From an uncultured Methanolobus sp. (GTDB lineage: Archaea; Halobacteriota; Methanosarcinia; Methanosarcinales; Methanosarcinaceae), in assembly GCF_963667555.1 (NCBI RefSeq), contig NZ_OY763421.1, positions 2,311,562 to 2,375,561 of the forward strand: a stretch of DNA of 64,000 bases, given 5' to 3'. The position numbers were made by a program, and so were the translations under genes. This document shows positions 25,635 to 34,417 of the stretch, piece by piece. How positions within the stretch are numbered: the first letter of the stretch is position 1; each line of letters starts with the position of its first letter. Under the pieces are notes generated by a model. That model was not told the origin of the DNA, did no database searches, and worked only from the letters and a program-made list of their open reading frames with translations.

Positions 25635-26819
25635 ATGTCGATGACAATAGGACTTGCAGGGAAGCCAAATGCAGGCAAATCCACATTCTTCAAGGCTGCA
25701 ACACTTGCAGACGTTGAAATTGCAAATTATCCATTCACAACCATCCATGCTAACAAAGGAGTAACCTACGTAAAAGCAGAATGCCCTTGTGTCAGCCGTG
25801 ACAAACGCTGTGGAAACTGCAGCGACGGCATACGTTACGTACCTATAGAACTCATAGACGTTGCCGGACTGGTTCCTGACGCACACCAGGGACGAGGACT
25901 TGGTAATGCCTTCCTTGACGATCTTCGCCAGGCACAGGCCATCATCCACGTAATTGATGCCTCCGGCGCAACAGACATCGAAGGCAACCCGGTGGATATA
26001 GGAGACCATGACCCGCTTGGCGACATCGATTTCCTCAACCACGAACTCACAATGTGGATACACAGCATCATCATGAGGAACTGGACAAAACTGTCACGCA
26101 AGATCCAGGCAGAAGGGCTTAACATCGAGCACATACTTGCCGACCAGCTCATGGGTGCAGGAGTTAACGAGCAGCACATCAGTGAAGCACTCAACGAATG
26201 CAAACTTGACAGGAACCACCTCACCAAATGGACCGAGGAAGACATAGTCCATTTCTGTGACGTAATTCGCGCCCTTAGCAAACCAATGATAATCGCCGCA
26301 AACAAAATGGATGTAGCACCACCACAGAACATCACAAACCTTCAGGCGCTTGAGCAGATAGTCGTGCCCACAAGTGCAGCCGCTGAACTGGTACTGCGCT
26401 CCGCTTCCAAAGGAAAAGCCATCAAATACGAACCGGGAGACAAAGACTTCACTATCCTCGCAGAAGAGTTGAGCCCCGCACAGAAAAAGGGACTTGAAAA
26501 CGTGCGCACACTCATTCAAAAAACCGAAGGTACAGGCGTGCAGAAATGCATCAACAGCGCTGTCTTCAATCTTCTTGACCTTATCATCGTCTATCCAGTA
26601 GAGGACGAAGGCAAATGGACCGATAAGAACGGACGCATGCTCCCTGATGCATTCCTAATGAAAAAAGGTTCCAATGCTCATGACCTTGCATACAGGGTTC
26701 ACTCTGACATAGGAGACAGGTTCCTCTACGCAGTTGACGCAAAAACAAAGATGCGTCTTGGTGAAAAGCATGAACTCAACGACGGCGATGTCGTTAAGAT
26801 AGTATCCACTGCAAAATAA
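25635..26819 (+). CDS. YchF/Obg-type GTPase with TGS domain
   Basis: 394 residues, TRAFAC-class nucleotide-binding protein of the archaeal YchF-like family, associated with ribosomes. G1 GKPNAGKST (residues 9-17), switch region NYPFTTIHANKG, G3 IDVAGLVPDAHQGRGLG, G4 IIAANKMD and a C-terminal TGS domain from about residue 325 (IIVYPVEDEGKWTDKNG to GDVVKI). A Cys cluster, CPCVSRDKRCGNC, at about residues 52-64 is typical of the archaeal branch and could bind zinc. Start ATG 25635; monocistronic. Confidence 0.92.
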   Translation: MSMTIGLAGKPNAGKSTFFKAATLADVEIANYPFTTIHANKGVTYVKAECPCVSRDKRCGNCSDGIRYVPIELIDVAGLVPDAHQGRGLGNAFLDDLRQAQAIIHVIDASGATDIEGNPVDIGDHDPLGDIDFLNHELTMWIHSIIMRNWTKLSRKIQAEGLNIEHILADQLMGAGVNEQHISEALNECKLDRNHLTKWTEEDIVHFCDVIRALSKPMIIAANKMDVAPPQNITNLQALEQIVVPTSAAAELVLRSASKGKAIKYEPGDKDFTILAEELSPAQKKGLENVRTLIQKTEGTGVQKCINSAVFNLLDLIIVYPVEDEGKWTDKNGRMLPDAFLMKKGSNAHDLAYRVHSDIGDRFLYAVDAKTKMRLGEKHELNDGDVVKIVSTAK

Positions 26820-26927
26820 GTCAGGATAAAAACCGATCAAAGCTAATCAAAAATCAGATCAAAACTAAATCTGATTTTAAACTACATTTGAAATAATATT
26901 AAGAATAATACAGGCGTCAGACACACA

Positions 26928-27587
26928 ATGAGCTTTGCAACTTCTCTCTACGAAAAACACCTGATGCAGCAGATCAGTAAGTATCCAATACCGGAGCACA
27001 TATCCCTGGTAATCTCCGAGACTGATCTGCTCTATGCAGACGGTTTCAGGAAACTCAAGGATTACGTCACCTGGTGCAAGCAGACAGGCATCAAGATGAC
27101 CAGCATCTACATTGAGGTTCTTGATACAGAGGAAACACTCAAGTCCCAGATGATAGAGAAGCTTACGGCAAAGCTCACTGAATATCTCACAAAAGCACCC
27201 GGAAGTATCGGTTATCAGATATTCGGGGAGAACGGGGAACTTCAATCCGAAAGAGAAGGAAAGGATTTTCAGATCTACATGTCAGTTGGTTTCGGTGGAA
27301 GAAAAGAAGTTACAAACGCTGTAAGGGACATACTTCAACAGGTAAAAGAAGGAAAGATTAAACCATCCGAAATCAGTGAAAAAGACATTGAATCCCGCCT
27401 TACTGTCAGACATGAGCCTGACCTTTTCATCCGTTCAGGCGGAAAACACCTTTCTGATTTCCTTATCTGGCAATCAATCTATTCAGAATATTATTTTACC
27501 GATGTGGACTGGCGCAGTATCAGGAAACTTGACATCATCAGAATAATCAGGGATTTCCAGAAGCGTCAGAGACGTTTTGGAAAATAG
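26928..27587 (+). CDS. Non-canonical cis-prenyltransferase (UppS family, NgBR-like)
   Basis: 219 residues. The C-terminal half is a standard cis-prenyltransferase: MSVGFGGRKEVTNAVRDIL, then EPDLFIRSGGKHLSDFLIWQ and SIYSEYYFTDVDW, the RxG and substrate-binding motifs. The N-terminal motif that holds the catalytic Asp and allylic substrate (HIxxIMDGNxRW in active enzymes) is replaced by HISLVISETDLLYADG, so the catalytic Asp-Gly-Asn is missing. Such proteins act as partner subunits: heteromeric cis-prenyltransferases are known in eukaryotes (NgBR/Nus1) and have been reported in Methanosarcina. The active partner is not in this window. Role: long-chain polyprenyl carrier lipids for surface glycans. 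Confidence 0.8.
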   Translation: MSFATSLYEKHLMQQISKYPIPEHISLVISETDLLYADGFRKLKDYVTWCKQTGIKMTSIYIEVLDTEETLKSQMIEKLTAKLTEYLTKAPGSIGYQIFGENGELQSEREGKDFQIYMSVGFGGRKEVTNAVRDILQQVKEGKIKPSEISEKDIESRLTVRHEPDLFIRSGGKHLSDFLIWQSIYSEYYFTDVDWRSIRKLDIIRIIRDFQKRQRRFGK

Positions 27588-27613
27588 AGAAAACTAAAGA
27601 AAAAACGAACCTA

Positions 27614-28057
27614 TCAGATGTCCCTGCCCATAACAATGGCATTATCATCGACATAGTAGCCGTCTATCCTGCCCTCAACCTTAAAACCATTGTCAGAGTA
27701 AAATGACTGTGCATCGAGATTTTTCTCTCTGACCTCAAGCATCATTCTGTCAAAACCATAGAGCTTTGCAAGGTCAATGCACCAATCAAGCAACCTTGTG
27801 GCAATTCCCTGACGGCGGCAGTCTTTATGAACAGCGATACTCTGCAAATGTGATCTTGTTCTGTCCTCTGAGGTTCCGACAATTGCATAACCAAGTATCC
27901 TGCCGTTCTCATAAACAACAAATCCCGGGTTGTTAAGATAGGCCTTGAAAAGAAAATCAGGCCAGGGAACCTTGAAAGAACATTCCTCTATTTCTACAAT
28001 GGCCGGAATATCCGATAGTTCTGCCCTTCTGATAACAACATCTTTCACTTTATGCAC
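27614..28057 (-). CDS. rimI: RimI-type ribosomal-protein N-acetyltransferase
   Basis: 147 residues, one GNAT domain. RAELSDIPAIVEIEECSF starts the domain, LQSIAVHKDCRRQGIATRL holds the acetyl-CoA motif (R/QxxGxA), and LEVREKNLDAQSFYSDNGF is the typical RimI C-terminal motif. Archaeal homologues acetylate protein N-termini (the Naa10-like Ard1 role), so the substrate may be wider than ribosomal S18. It is divergent from the DUF5817-like gene and shares a promoter region. Confidence 0.85.
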   Translation of the reverse strand: MHKVKDVVIRRAELSDIPAIVEIEECSFKVPWPDFLFKAYLNNPGFVVYENGRILGYAIVGTSEDRTRSHLQSIAVHKDCRRQGIATRLLDWCIDLAKLYGFDRMMLEVREKNLDAQSFYSDNGFKVEGRIDGYYVDDNAIVMGRDI

Positions 28058-28129
28058 ACCTGAACGCGCGGATTACGTCTCATTTTCTGTGGTGCTATTA
28101 TTTATAGAATACATACTAAAAAGTTGCCG

Positions 28130-28633
28130 ATGACCTACGGAGTAATCATCTGTACCAAATGCAGGGAGCATGCACAGATAATTGAGATTGGCAGCAGCAA
28201 GACCACACGCTGTCAGAGATGCAATGCCAACCTGAACATCAGAAAGCTGCGCGTCTTTTTTTCATCGGATGAACTTGAAGAGACTATCTCAGTGAGAACG
28301 CAGATACAGGCACAGCTCTCAGAAACCGGAACTCATGGAAAATCACTGGATGCTCTCGCAGAAGATTTTCAGAAGCATCAGACATTTGGAAATGAAATTA
28401 ATGAGAAAGCCGCCTGTCTTGTTGATAACAGAAAATCACAGAAAAAGAAGAAGGCAGATGAACTGATAATCGGCATACTCCTGAAAAATAATAACCAGAT
28501 GAGCTTAATTGATCTGAAAGAGGAAGCTCTGAAAATGGATATTGTGGAGGAGCAGTTCGAGGAGATTATCAAAAAACTACTGCTTGCAGGTGAACTGTAC
28601 TCACCGTCAAAAGATATTATTAGAACCGTATGA
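28130..28633 (+). CDS. Zinc-ribbon plus C-terminal winged-helix protein (DUF5817-like)
   Basis: 167 residues. An N-terminal zinc ribbon (CTKCREHAQIIEIGSS, then CQRCNANL, two CxxC pairs) is followed by a middle linker rich in charged residues and a C-terminal winged-helix-like region (ADELIIGILLKNNNQMSLID, EEIIKKLLLAGELYSP). The combination occurs in archaea and suggests a nucleic-acid-binding role; function is unknown. ATG 28130 lies about 25-30 bases after a TATA box, so the mRNA is probably leaderless; an upstream TTG (28124) is less likely. Confidence 0.7.
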   Translation: MTYGVIICTKCREHAQIIEIGSSKTTRCQRCNANLNIRKLRVFFSSDELEETISVRTQIQAQLSETGTHGKSLDALAEDFQKHQTFGNEINEKAACLVDNRKSQKKKKADELIIGILLKNNNQMSLIDLKEEALKMDIVEEQFEEIIKKLLLAGELYSPSKDIIRTV

Positions 28634-28810
28634 TATTTTAAATTCAAAAATGATTTGCTAACAAACCAGGATTAACACGAGCATACATAATTGAAATATA
28701 TTCCGGGAGATTATACAAAAAATATATCTAAAAAGATGTATAATATAGAATGTCTCAACGATTATCAAATACTGAAATTTCCTTTAAAAATGACTTGATC
28801 AGGTATTATT

Positions 28811-30082
28811 ATGTCCGATAAAACCCTTGATATTGTGGAACTGCTCCTAACAGCGCAAATTTACAGCAAATACCCAGAGATGGATGCCAGTGATCTACCA
28901 AAGGAGACACGCAAATATTACTGGAGCAGGGACCAGAGAACAGTTCCAAAGCCCATCAGGGTCACAGTCAAAGATATAGAGAAGATCTTTGGTGAAGAGA
29001 GCATTGACAGCAAATTAAAATCACTTCCTTTCATCAACATTGATGACAAGGAATTCTCTGCAAAAATAACCGCGCTTGAGATCGGTGCTGAGTGGTTCCA
29101 GAAAAAGGATGAAGAAAGGGAGAGAATTTCACAGAATCCCGTACTTGCATTCTATTTTGAGAAAAAGCAAACCCAGGGCGCGGATTACAAAACTGCCAAA
29201 TCAAAGGTCAGACCAAAAGAAGTGGACAGGGAATGGATCGAATCCCTTATAGCCGATATTGAAAAGGAAGAAGGCGGCGCAGACATGCTCAAACTGGCGC
29301 AGATCAGTGCCCCTGAGGACATCCGCCAGACAATGAGAGATTTTGTCCTGACACATGAGCAGGAAGAGGAAACTAAAAAGATCGTCAAGGCTATCCAGTA
29401 TCGTGATTACCTGAAACACATCGGACTCTATGATGTTGGAAAAATACTCATGGTCGGCCCGCCAGGAACCGGAAAGACATCACTTGCCAAGGCAATGTCA
29501 GAACACCTTGCTATTCCTTTCGTGGAAGTCAGGCTTTCTATGATAACCGACCAGTACCTTGGAGAAACCGCAAAGAACATCGACAGGGTGTTCAATCTGG
29601 CTAAAAAGCTGAGTCCATGTATTCTATTTATTGATGAGTTCGACTTCGTTGCAAAAACACGTTCATCTGATGAACATGCAGCACTCAAAAGAGCTGTAAA
29701 CACACTCCTCAAAGCGATCGACAATATCAGCCTTACAACTGATGGAGTGCTTCTCCTTGCAGCAACCAACCACCCGAAGATGCTTGACTCTGCAGCATGG
29801 AGACGTTTTGATGAAATTATGAAGTTTCCGCTTCCAGACGTTGATATGCGTAAGAGAATACTCGACATCGTCACAAAGGAGATCAAAGGCGACTTTGACA
29901 CTGCCGAGATTGCGGCAGTAACACATGGTTACAGTGGTTCCGACCTTAGAATGGTTATCCGTGAAGGAGTTCTCAGTGCACTTGTAACCGAGAGAATGGA
30001 ACTCACACAAAAGGACATGCTCAATGCAGTGGCAGCATTTGATGAGAGAGCTGTCATCAAGACTAACGAGTATGAAGAATAA
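28811..30082 (+). CDS. AAA-family ATPase (Cdc48/FtsH-like single ring)
   Basis: 423 residues. The first 200 residues are a helical region I do not recognise. The AAA module follows: Walker A GPPGTGKTS at about residue 217, Walker B CILFIDEFDF, sensor-1 LLLAATNHP, and an arginine-finger WRRFDEIMKFPLPD, then a four-helix lid with HGYSGSDLRMV. All ATP-hydrolysis residues are present. Such archaeal AAA proteins remodel or unfold proteins, but no protease or adaptor gene is adjacent. It is followed by an MBL-fold gene 9 bases downstream, so the two probably form one operon. Confidence 0.85.
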   Translation: MSDKTLDIVELLLTAQIYSKYPEMDASDLPKETRKYYWSRDQRTVPKPIRVTVKDIEKIFGEESIDSKLKSLPFINIDDKEFSAKITALEIGAEWFQKKDEERERISQNPVLAFYFEKKQTQGADYKTAKSKVRPKEVDREWIESLIADIEKEEGGADMLKLAQISAPEDIRQTMRDFVLTHEQEEETKKIVKAIQYRDYLKHIGLYDVGKILMVGPPGTGKTSLAKAMSEHLAIPFVEVRLSMITDQYLGETAKNIDRVFNLAKKLSPCILFIDEFDFVAKTRSSDEHAALKRAVNTLLKAIDNISLTTDGVLLLAATNHPKMLDSAAWRRFDEIMKFPLPDVDMRKRILDIVTKEIKGDFDTAEIAAVTHGYSGSDLRMVIREGVLSALVTERMELTQKDMLNAVAAFDERAVIKTNEYEE

Positions 30083-30091
30083 GGACAATTC

Positions 30092-30841
30092 ATGAAAATA
30101 ACACTTCTGGGTACCGGTGACGCAACCGGAACCCCTGTTATAGGCTGCAATTGTCCCACATGTCAGGATGCGTTGAAAGGTACTAAAAGCCAGAGAACCA
30201 GATTTGCAGTCCTTGTGGAATCTTCAGAAGGAACTGTCCTTATCGATAGCGGACCAGACCTCAGGTACCAGTTACTCAAAGCAGGAACAAGACACATAGA
30301 CGGAGTTATCTGGACTCACGGCCACTACGACCATTTTGCAGGCTTTGCCGAGTTTCACAGGGTGCAGTACAATGTCGATGTCTACGGACTACCTGAAACT
30401 CTTGAATATATATTACGTTTTCTTCAATTCCTTCGTCCTAAAAAGCATGAGAAAGAAATGTATGAACCTTTCAATCTGATAGGACTGGAATTCACACTTT
30501 TTGAGGTGATACACCCTCCGGTAAAGAAATCGATCGGAGTCATGATTCGTCAGGGAGACACAAAAGTTGTCATCACCGGAGACACCCAGAGAGAGATTCC
30601 CCAGAAAAGTATCGATCTTATTATGGAACCTGACCTTCTTATTGCAGATGCCATCGTGCCTCCCACTGTCGAAGTCAAAAAGCACATGAATACAGTAGAA
30701 GCTTTTGACCTTGCAAACGAAATTAAAGCAAAAGAAGTAGTATTCACCCACCTGAGCCACTTTTTTGCTCCGCATGAGGAAGCTATCAAGGAGTATCCGC
30801 TCGGGTATGACGGGATGGTCTTTGAGTTTCCTGAAAAGTAA
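30092..30841 (+). CDS. MBL-fold metallohydrolase, PhnP-like
   Basis: 249 residues. A metallo-beta-lactamase fold with THGHYDHFAG (HxHxDH) and downstream ligands in VVITGDTQR and VVFTHLSHFF. The N-terminus has GTGDATGTPVIGCNCPTC, which is the start of PhnP-type cyclic phosphodiesterases; the CNCPTC pair may hold a structural zinc. PhnP hydrolyses 1,2-cyclic phosphates, but no phn genes are nearby, so the substrate is open. Translationally close to the AAA ATPase gene. Confidence 0.85.
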   Translation: MKITLLGTGDATGTPVIGCNCPTCQDALKGTKSQRTRFAVLVESSEGTVLIDSGPDLRYQLLKAGTRHIDGVIWTHGHYDHFAGFAEFHRVQYNVDVYGLPETLEYILRFLQFLRPKKHEKEMYEPFNLIGLEFTLFEVIHPPVKKSIGVMIRQGDTKVVITGDTQREIPQKSIDLIMEPDLLIADAIVPPTVEVKKHMNTVEAFDLANEIKAKEVVFTHLSHFFAPHEEAIKEYPLGYDGMVFEFPEK

Positions 30842-30892
30842 ATATTAGTATTTTCAAAATAAGCTAAACTGAGGATTTAAATTCAAGCATCC

Positions 30893-31810
30893 TCATTTCT
30901 TACCATTACCTTTCTTTTTTGTATTTGACAACTGGCTCTCAAACTCATTGCGTATCTTTGCCAGTCTTCTTCTTTCCTTTCTTGACCTCATATACACCGA
31001 GAGGGCAACCAATCCCAGTACGGTAGCCGCAATGGTCAGATCCCTTGGAGCATCTTCTGTGTAGAATTTCACACTGATAAGCTTTGGTATCGGCTCAATG
31101 GCTGCCTCATCCTCTGATGAATACTTACCAAGCAGATTCAGGAAACTGGTTGTTGTGACCTCATTCTTCCAGACAAGATTCTCTCGTCCCTGCGAGTCAT
31201 AATATATCTCATCAGGTGCAGGTTTTACTTTTCCGATAAGGGTGTTACCGGTTGTATAACCTTCCGGGAGTACATAACGGACAACAGATGGCGGTGTTGT
31301 GACATAGATGAAATCCTGACCTAAAGCTGTGGTCATCGTGTAAGCTACAAATCCGGTCACTGGTTCTTCAAATGTGATAAATACGTACTTCTGTCCTCTG
31401 ATAACATCATCCGATATCGTATAATTAATATCTGAAGGTGAGGTCATGGAAGCGAAATACTCAAAGTTTTCCGGTGTCGCATTGGTATTATTTGAATAAT
31501 CTCCGAGTACCACTACATTGCTTACGGTTTCACTGTTCTGATTACTGAGGTCTTCCAGCGGAATTATCTGTATAACAGATTCATTCTCAAGAATGGAAAC
31601 AACCTTTGCAGAGCCGTTCTTTGATAAATAGAATGTATTGGTTGGAATGAAAGCACCATTATCATAACTATTGTTTAGGAATACTTCAAACTCATAAGCA
31701 GAAATGTCCTGAGCAGCATCACCATCAACAGGTACAAGGTCATCTACGCAACCTGATACAAAAAGCATGATACTTAAAAGGAACAATGCCAGGAAAAAAT
31801 ATTTTTTCAT
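30893..31810 (-). CDS. DUF5803-type lipoprotein with C-terminal membrane helix
   Basis: 305 residues. Lipobox LFVSGC near residue 21 after a signal peptide, a long extracytoplasmic domain, then a C-terminal transmembrane helix (LTIAATVLGLVALSVYM) followed by a very basic cytoplasmic tail (RSRKERRRLAKIRNEFE). The plan matches the archaeal DUF5803 family. It lies 126 bases downstream of the ABC-2 permease and could be an accessory of that exporter, but nothing in the sequence proves it. Confidence 0.75.
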   Translation of the reverse strand: MKKYFFLALFLLSIMLFVSGCVDDLVPVDGDAAQDISAYEFEVFLNNSYDNGAFIPTNTFYLSKNGSAKVVSILENESVIQIIPLEDLSNQNSETVSNVVVLGDYSNNTNATPENFEYFASMTSPSDINYTISDDVIRGQKYVFITFEEPVTGFVAYTMTTALGQDFIYVTTPPSVVRYVLPEGYTTGNTLIGKVKPAPDEIYYDSQGRENLVWKNEVTTTSFLNLLGKYSSEDEAAIEPIPKLISVKFYTEDAPRDLTIAATVLGLVALSVYMRSRKERRRLAKIRNEFESQLSNTKKKGNGKK

Positions 31811-31936
31811 TGATACACCAATTGATGATTTATTTTATGAAACTATCGCTACATATATTGATAGCCTTAATTGATAGCTTTATCTCATAGCTGTTGCGTA
31901 GTATTTTCAGGAATTACTTAAAGTATTCATATCCGA

Positions 31937-32728
31937 TCAGACTATCAATCTTCTTTTCATCAGATTTATTGAAAGCACCAGCAGAACTGCGCTTACAAAC
32001 AAAACCCATGCTACATCAAAAATCAGAGATGAACTCAGCACTCCAAATGAAAGAGTCCTTATGACATTCACAATATGGGTCAATGGAAGAAATGCCGTTG
32101 CAAAATACTGAAGCGGAAGAGGAAGCGCATTTAGCGGGAAGAATGTTCCACTAAAAAGGAACATCGGTGTGATGAATAACAGCACCGGATAGTTGATGGA
32201 CATAATGTTTGGAGTAACGGCTGTAAAGCACATACCTATGGCTGCAAAAAGTAGTCCTCCCAAAAAAGCGAATGGTATTATCAGAAGAGAGTACTTCAGG
32301 TCGATCAGACCAAAAGCTGCTATCACAGGGATCATAACTGTGGCATTTATCATGCTTCTTGTAGCTCCCCAGAGCAGTTCCCCTGCAATCACATCCTCTA
32401 TGGTAAGCGGGGTTGCAATGGTGGCATCGAATGTTTTCTGATAATACATCCTGACGTAAGAGCTGTAACTGCACTCGAAAAAGGATGCGTACATTACTGA
32501 AACTGCGATCAGCGCAGGGGCTATGAACTGCGCATAAGGAACTCCGTCAATGCTCTCAACGAACTTCCCAAGCCCAAAACCAAGAGCAATAAGATACAAT
32601 ATAGGTTCAAGGAACGGAGGCAGGAAGTTCAGTTTAATGTCTTTCATGAAAACGTCCTTGTTCCTCTGCCAGACCTTATATGACCTTGAACTTACAGAGG
32701 GAATCCTGAAATAATCCACCGGGTTCAT
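31937..32728 (-). CDS. ABC-2-type transporter permease
   Basis: 263 residues with six membrane helices of the ABC-2/DrrB type (for example LPPFLEPILYLIALGFGLG, MFLFSGTFFPLNALPLPLQ and FDVAWVLFVSAVLLVLSINL). It overlaps the ATPase gene upstream by 4 bases (stop/start overlap), so the two are translationally coupled and form an exporter. Such exporters in archaea move lipids, drugs or polysaccharides; the substrate is not visible here. Confidence 0.88.
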   Translation of the reverse strand: MNPVDYFRIPSVSSRSYKVWQRNKDVFMKDIKLNFLPPFLEPILYLIALGFGLGKFVESIDGVPYAQFIAPALIAVSVMYASFFECSYSSYVRMYYQKTFDATIATPLTIEDVIAGELLWGATRSMINATVMIPVIAAFGLIDLKYSLLIIPFAFLGGLLFAAIGMCFTAVTPNIMSINYPVLLFITPMFLFSGTFFPLNALPLPLQYFATAFLPLTHIVNVIRTLSFGVLSSSLIFDVAWVLFVSAVLLVLSINLMKRRLIV

Positions 32729-33633
32729 TCTCTCAGACTCCTGCCGGTGAGTTTGAGGAATACATCCTCAAGTGTTGCCGGTCTTGCACTTATTTTTGAA
32801 AGTGAACATTCCATGAGCAGATACTCCGATATTTCCCTTGCATTATCTGCGTAGATGTGGACAATATCACCTATAACCTCATATTTTGCTTCTTTCTGCC
32901 GGAGGCATTCCAGCAGTTCCGGATTATTTTCAGCTTCGATGATATCTGACCCTATGAACTCTGCAATAACTCCCATGGGACTGCCTTCCACCAGTATTTT
33001 GCCGTTGTCCATTACCACGAGTCTGTCACAAAGCTTTTCAACCTCATCAAGATAATGAGATGTGAGAACGATGGTAACTCCCTGCTTTTTCAGGTTCCTT
33101 AGCTTTTCCCATATAAGATGACGTGCCTGAGGGTCAAGCCCGACAGTCGGTTCGTCAAGTATGAGGACATTGGGTCGGTTTATCAATGCTCTTGCAAGAA
33201 CAAGCCTGCGTTTCATTCCTCCTGAGAGGCTTTCAGTCATTACATCCTTTTTTTCCTGAAGATGAACGAAATCCAGAAGTTCCTCAATCCTCTTTTCTGC
33301 CTCTTCCTTTGGAATATCAAAGTACCTGGAATACACAAGCAGATTCTCATATACCGTAAAGTCACCATCAAGATTATTTTCCTGAGGAACAACTCCCATG
33401 AGTGATTTAATCTCACGCTGCTGACTGGAAACGTCCATGTTCAAAACTTCAAGTGAGCCTCCGGTTACCGGAGATACACACTGTATCATTCGCATCGTGG
33501 TTGTTTTGCCTGCTCCGTTGGGTCCGAGGAATCCGAACATCTCGCCTTCTTCTATGCTAAAACTAATGCCGTCAACGGCTACAAAGTCCTTGAAAGACTT
33601 TTTCAGATCCCTTGCTACAATTATCGGAGCTAT
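32725..33633 (-). CDS. ABC exporter ATPase, DrrA-like, with non-AUG start
   Basis: About 302 residues including the upstream part. GPNGAGKTTTM (Walker A), VVPQENNLDGDFTV (Q-loop), LSGGMKRRLVLARAL (signature), VLILDEPTVGLDP (Walker B) and TSHYLDE (switch) are all present, with a DrrA-type C-terminal tail. The first ATG, 33540, would remove the first beta strands and A-loop of the nucleotide-binding domain. In frame upstream is APIIVARDLKKSFKDFVAVD, the normal opening of these ATPases, beginning at an ATA (33633) four bases after GGTGGT; no ATG, GTG or TTG occurs there. I therefore extend the gene to 33633. Confidence 0.88.
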   Translation of the reverse strand: MAPIIVARDLKKSFKDFVAVDGISFSIEEGEMFGFLGPNGAGKTTTMRMIQCVSPVTGGSLEVLNMDVSSQQREIKSLMGVVPQENNLDGDFTVYENLLVYSRYFDIPKEEAEKRIEELLDFVHLQEKKDVMTESLSGGMKRRLVLARALINRPNVLILDEPTVGLDPQARHLIWEKLRNLKKQGVTIVLTSHYLDEVEKLCDRLVVMDNGKILVEGSPMGVIAEFIGSDIIEAENNPELLECLRQKEAKYEVIGDIVHIYADNAREISEYLLMECSLSKISARPATLEDVFLKLTGRSLRE

Positions 33634-33775
33634 CTAAACCACCTTTATGGAAGTTGGGAAGGCTCGGTATTAATAATTTCGACTGGAAATAAAGGGGTTT
33701 TGTAGGTTGTGTGCAAACAGTATTTAACGATAAAAGACATAATACAGAATAGATTAGAAACTCGGAGGATTTACA

Positions 33776-34183
33776 ATGACCGAACTTAAGAATCTGATAG
33801 CAACAGCAAAGGAAAAGGGTTCTTTTCCAACTCTCATGAAAGCAGCAGAGAACCTCAAGCTCGTCAGCAAATACAGCAATGAAGGCCCTTTCACTATCTT
33901 TGCACCGGTAGAATCTGCTTTTGAGCCAATACCCGATGATGTCATTGATGAGTCCTTTGATGACCATGCCTACCTTCTGGGAATTATCAACTACCACATC
34001 GTTGAAGGAAAATACACAACAAAAGACCTTGAAGGACTTACAGAGCTTGAAACAATTAGTGGAAACAAACTGAAGATCACAGTAAAAGATGGAATCAAAG
34101 TCGATACTGCAAATATCATAGAAGCAGATATCGAGTGCAGCAATGGAGTAATCCACGCAATTGATGAGATACTGATTCCGTAA
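33776..34183 (+). CDS. Fasciclin (FAS1) domain protein, cytoplasmic
   Basis: 135 residues, a single FAS1 domain: FPTLMKAAENLKLVSKYSNE, then GPFTIFAPVESAFEPIPDDV (the H1 box TIFAPxxxAF), LLGIINYHIVEGKYTTKDL (YH motif), and IECSNGVIHAIDEILIP (H2 box NGVIHxID). There is no signal peptide or membrane anchor, so it is either cytoplasmic or leaderless in export. FAS1 domains act in adhesion. ATG 33776 is preceded by GGAGG. Confidence 0.92.
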   Translation: MTELKNLIATAKEKGSFPTLMKAAENLKLVSKYSNEGPFTIFAPVESAFEPIPDDVIDESFDDHAYLLGIINYHIVEGKYTTKDLEGLTELETISGNKLKITVKDGIKVDTANIIEADIECSNGVIHAIDEILIP

Positions 34184-34261
34184 TTATTCGGAACAACTCC
34201 TTTTTTTAGAATAATAAAATGGTATAACATTTCATGTAATATCTTATAAATCAGCATAAAA

Positions 34262-34339
34262 TGGTGGGACTGCGGAGATTTGAACTCCAGTCGCTAGACC
34301 CCCAGCCTAACAGGATGGACCAGGCTACCCTACAGTCCC
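34262..34339 (-). tRNA. tRNA-Pro (anticodon GGG), CCA encoded
   Basis: Hand fold on the minus strand: acceptor GGGACTG / CAGTCCC, D arm GGGT..ATCC, anticodon stem TTAGG / TCTAG with loop CTGGGGG (anticodon GGG), T arm TGGAG-TTCAAAT-CTCCG, discriminator A, then CCA at 34262-34264. Confidence 0.93.
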
Positions 34340-34417
34340 GCAGGATTGTAATTAGATATACATTACAGTATTTTAGTGTTTCCGAGAACAGAAGCTTCAA
34401 AAGAGTAAAAAGAATGG

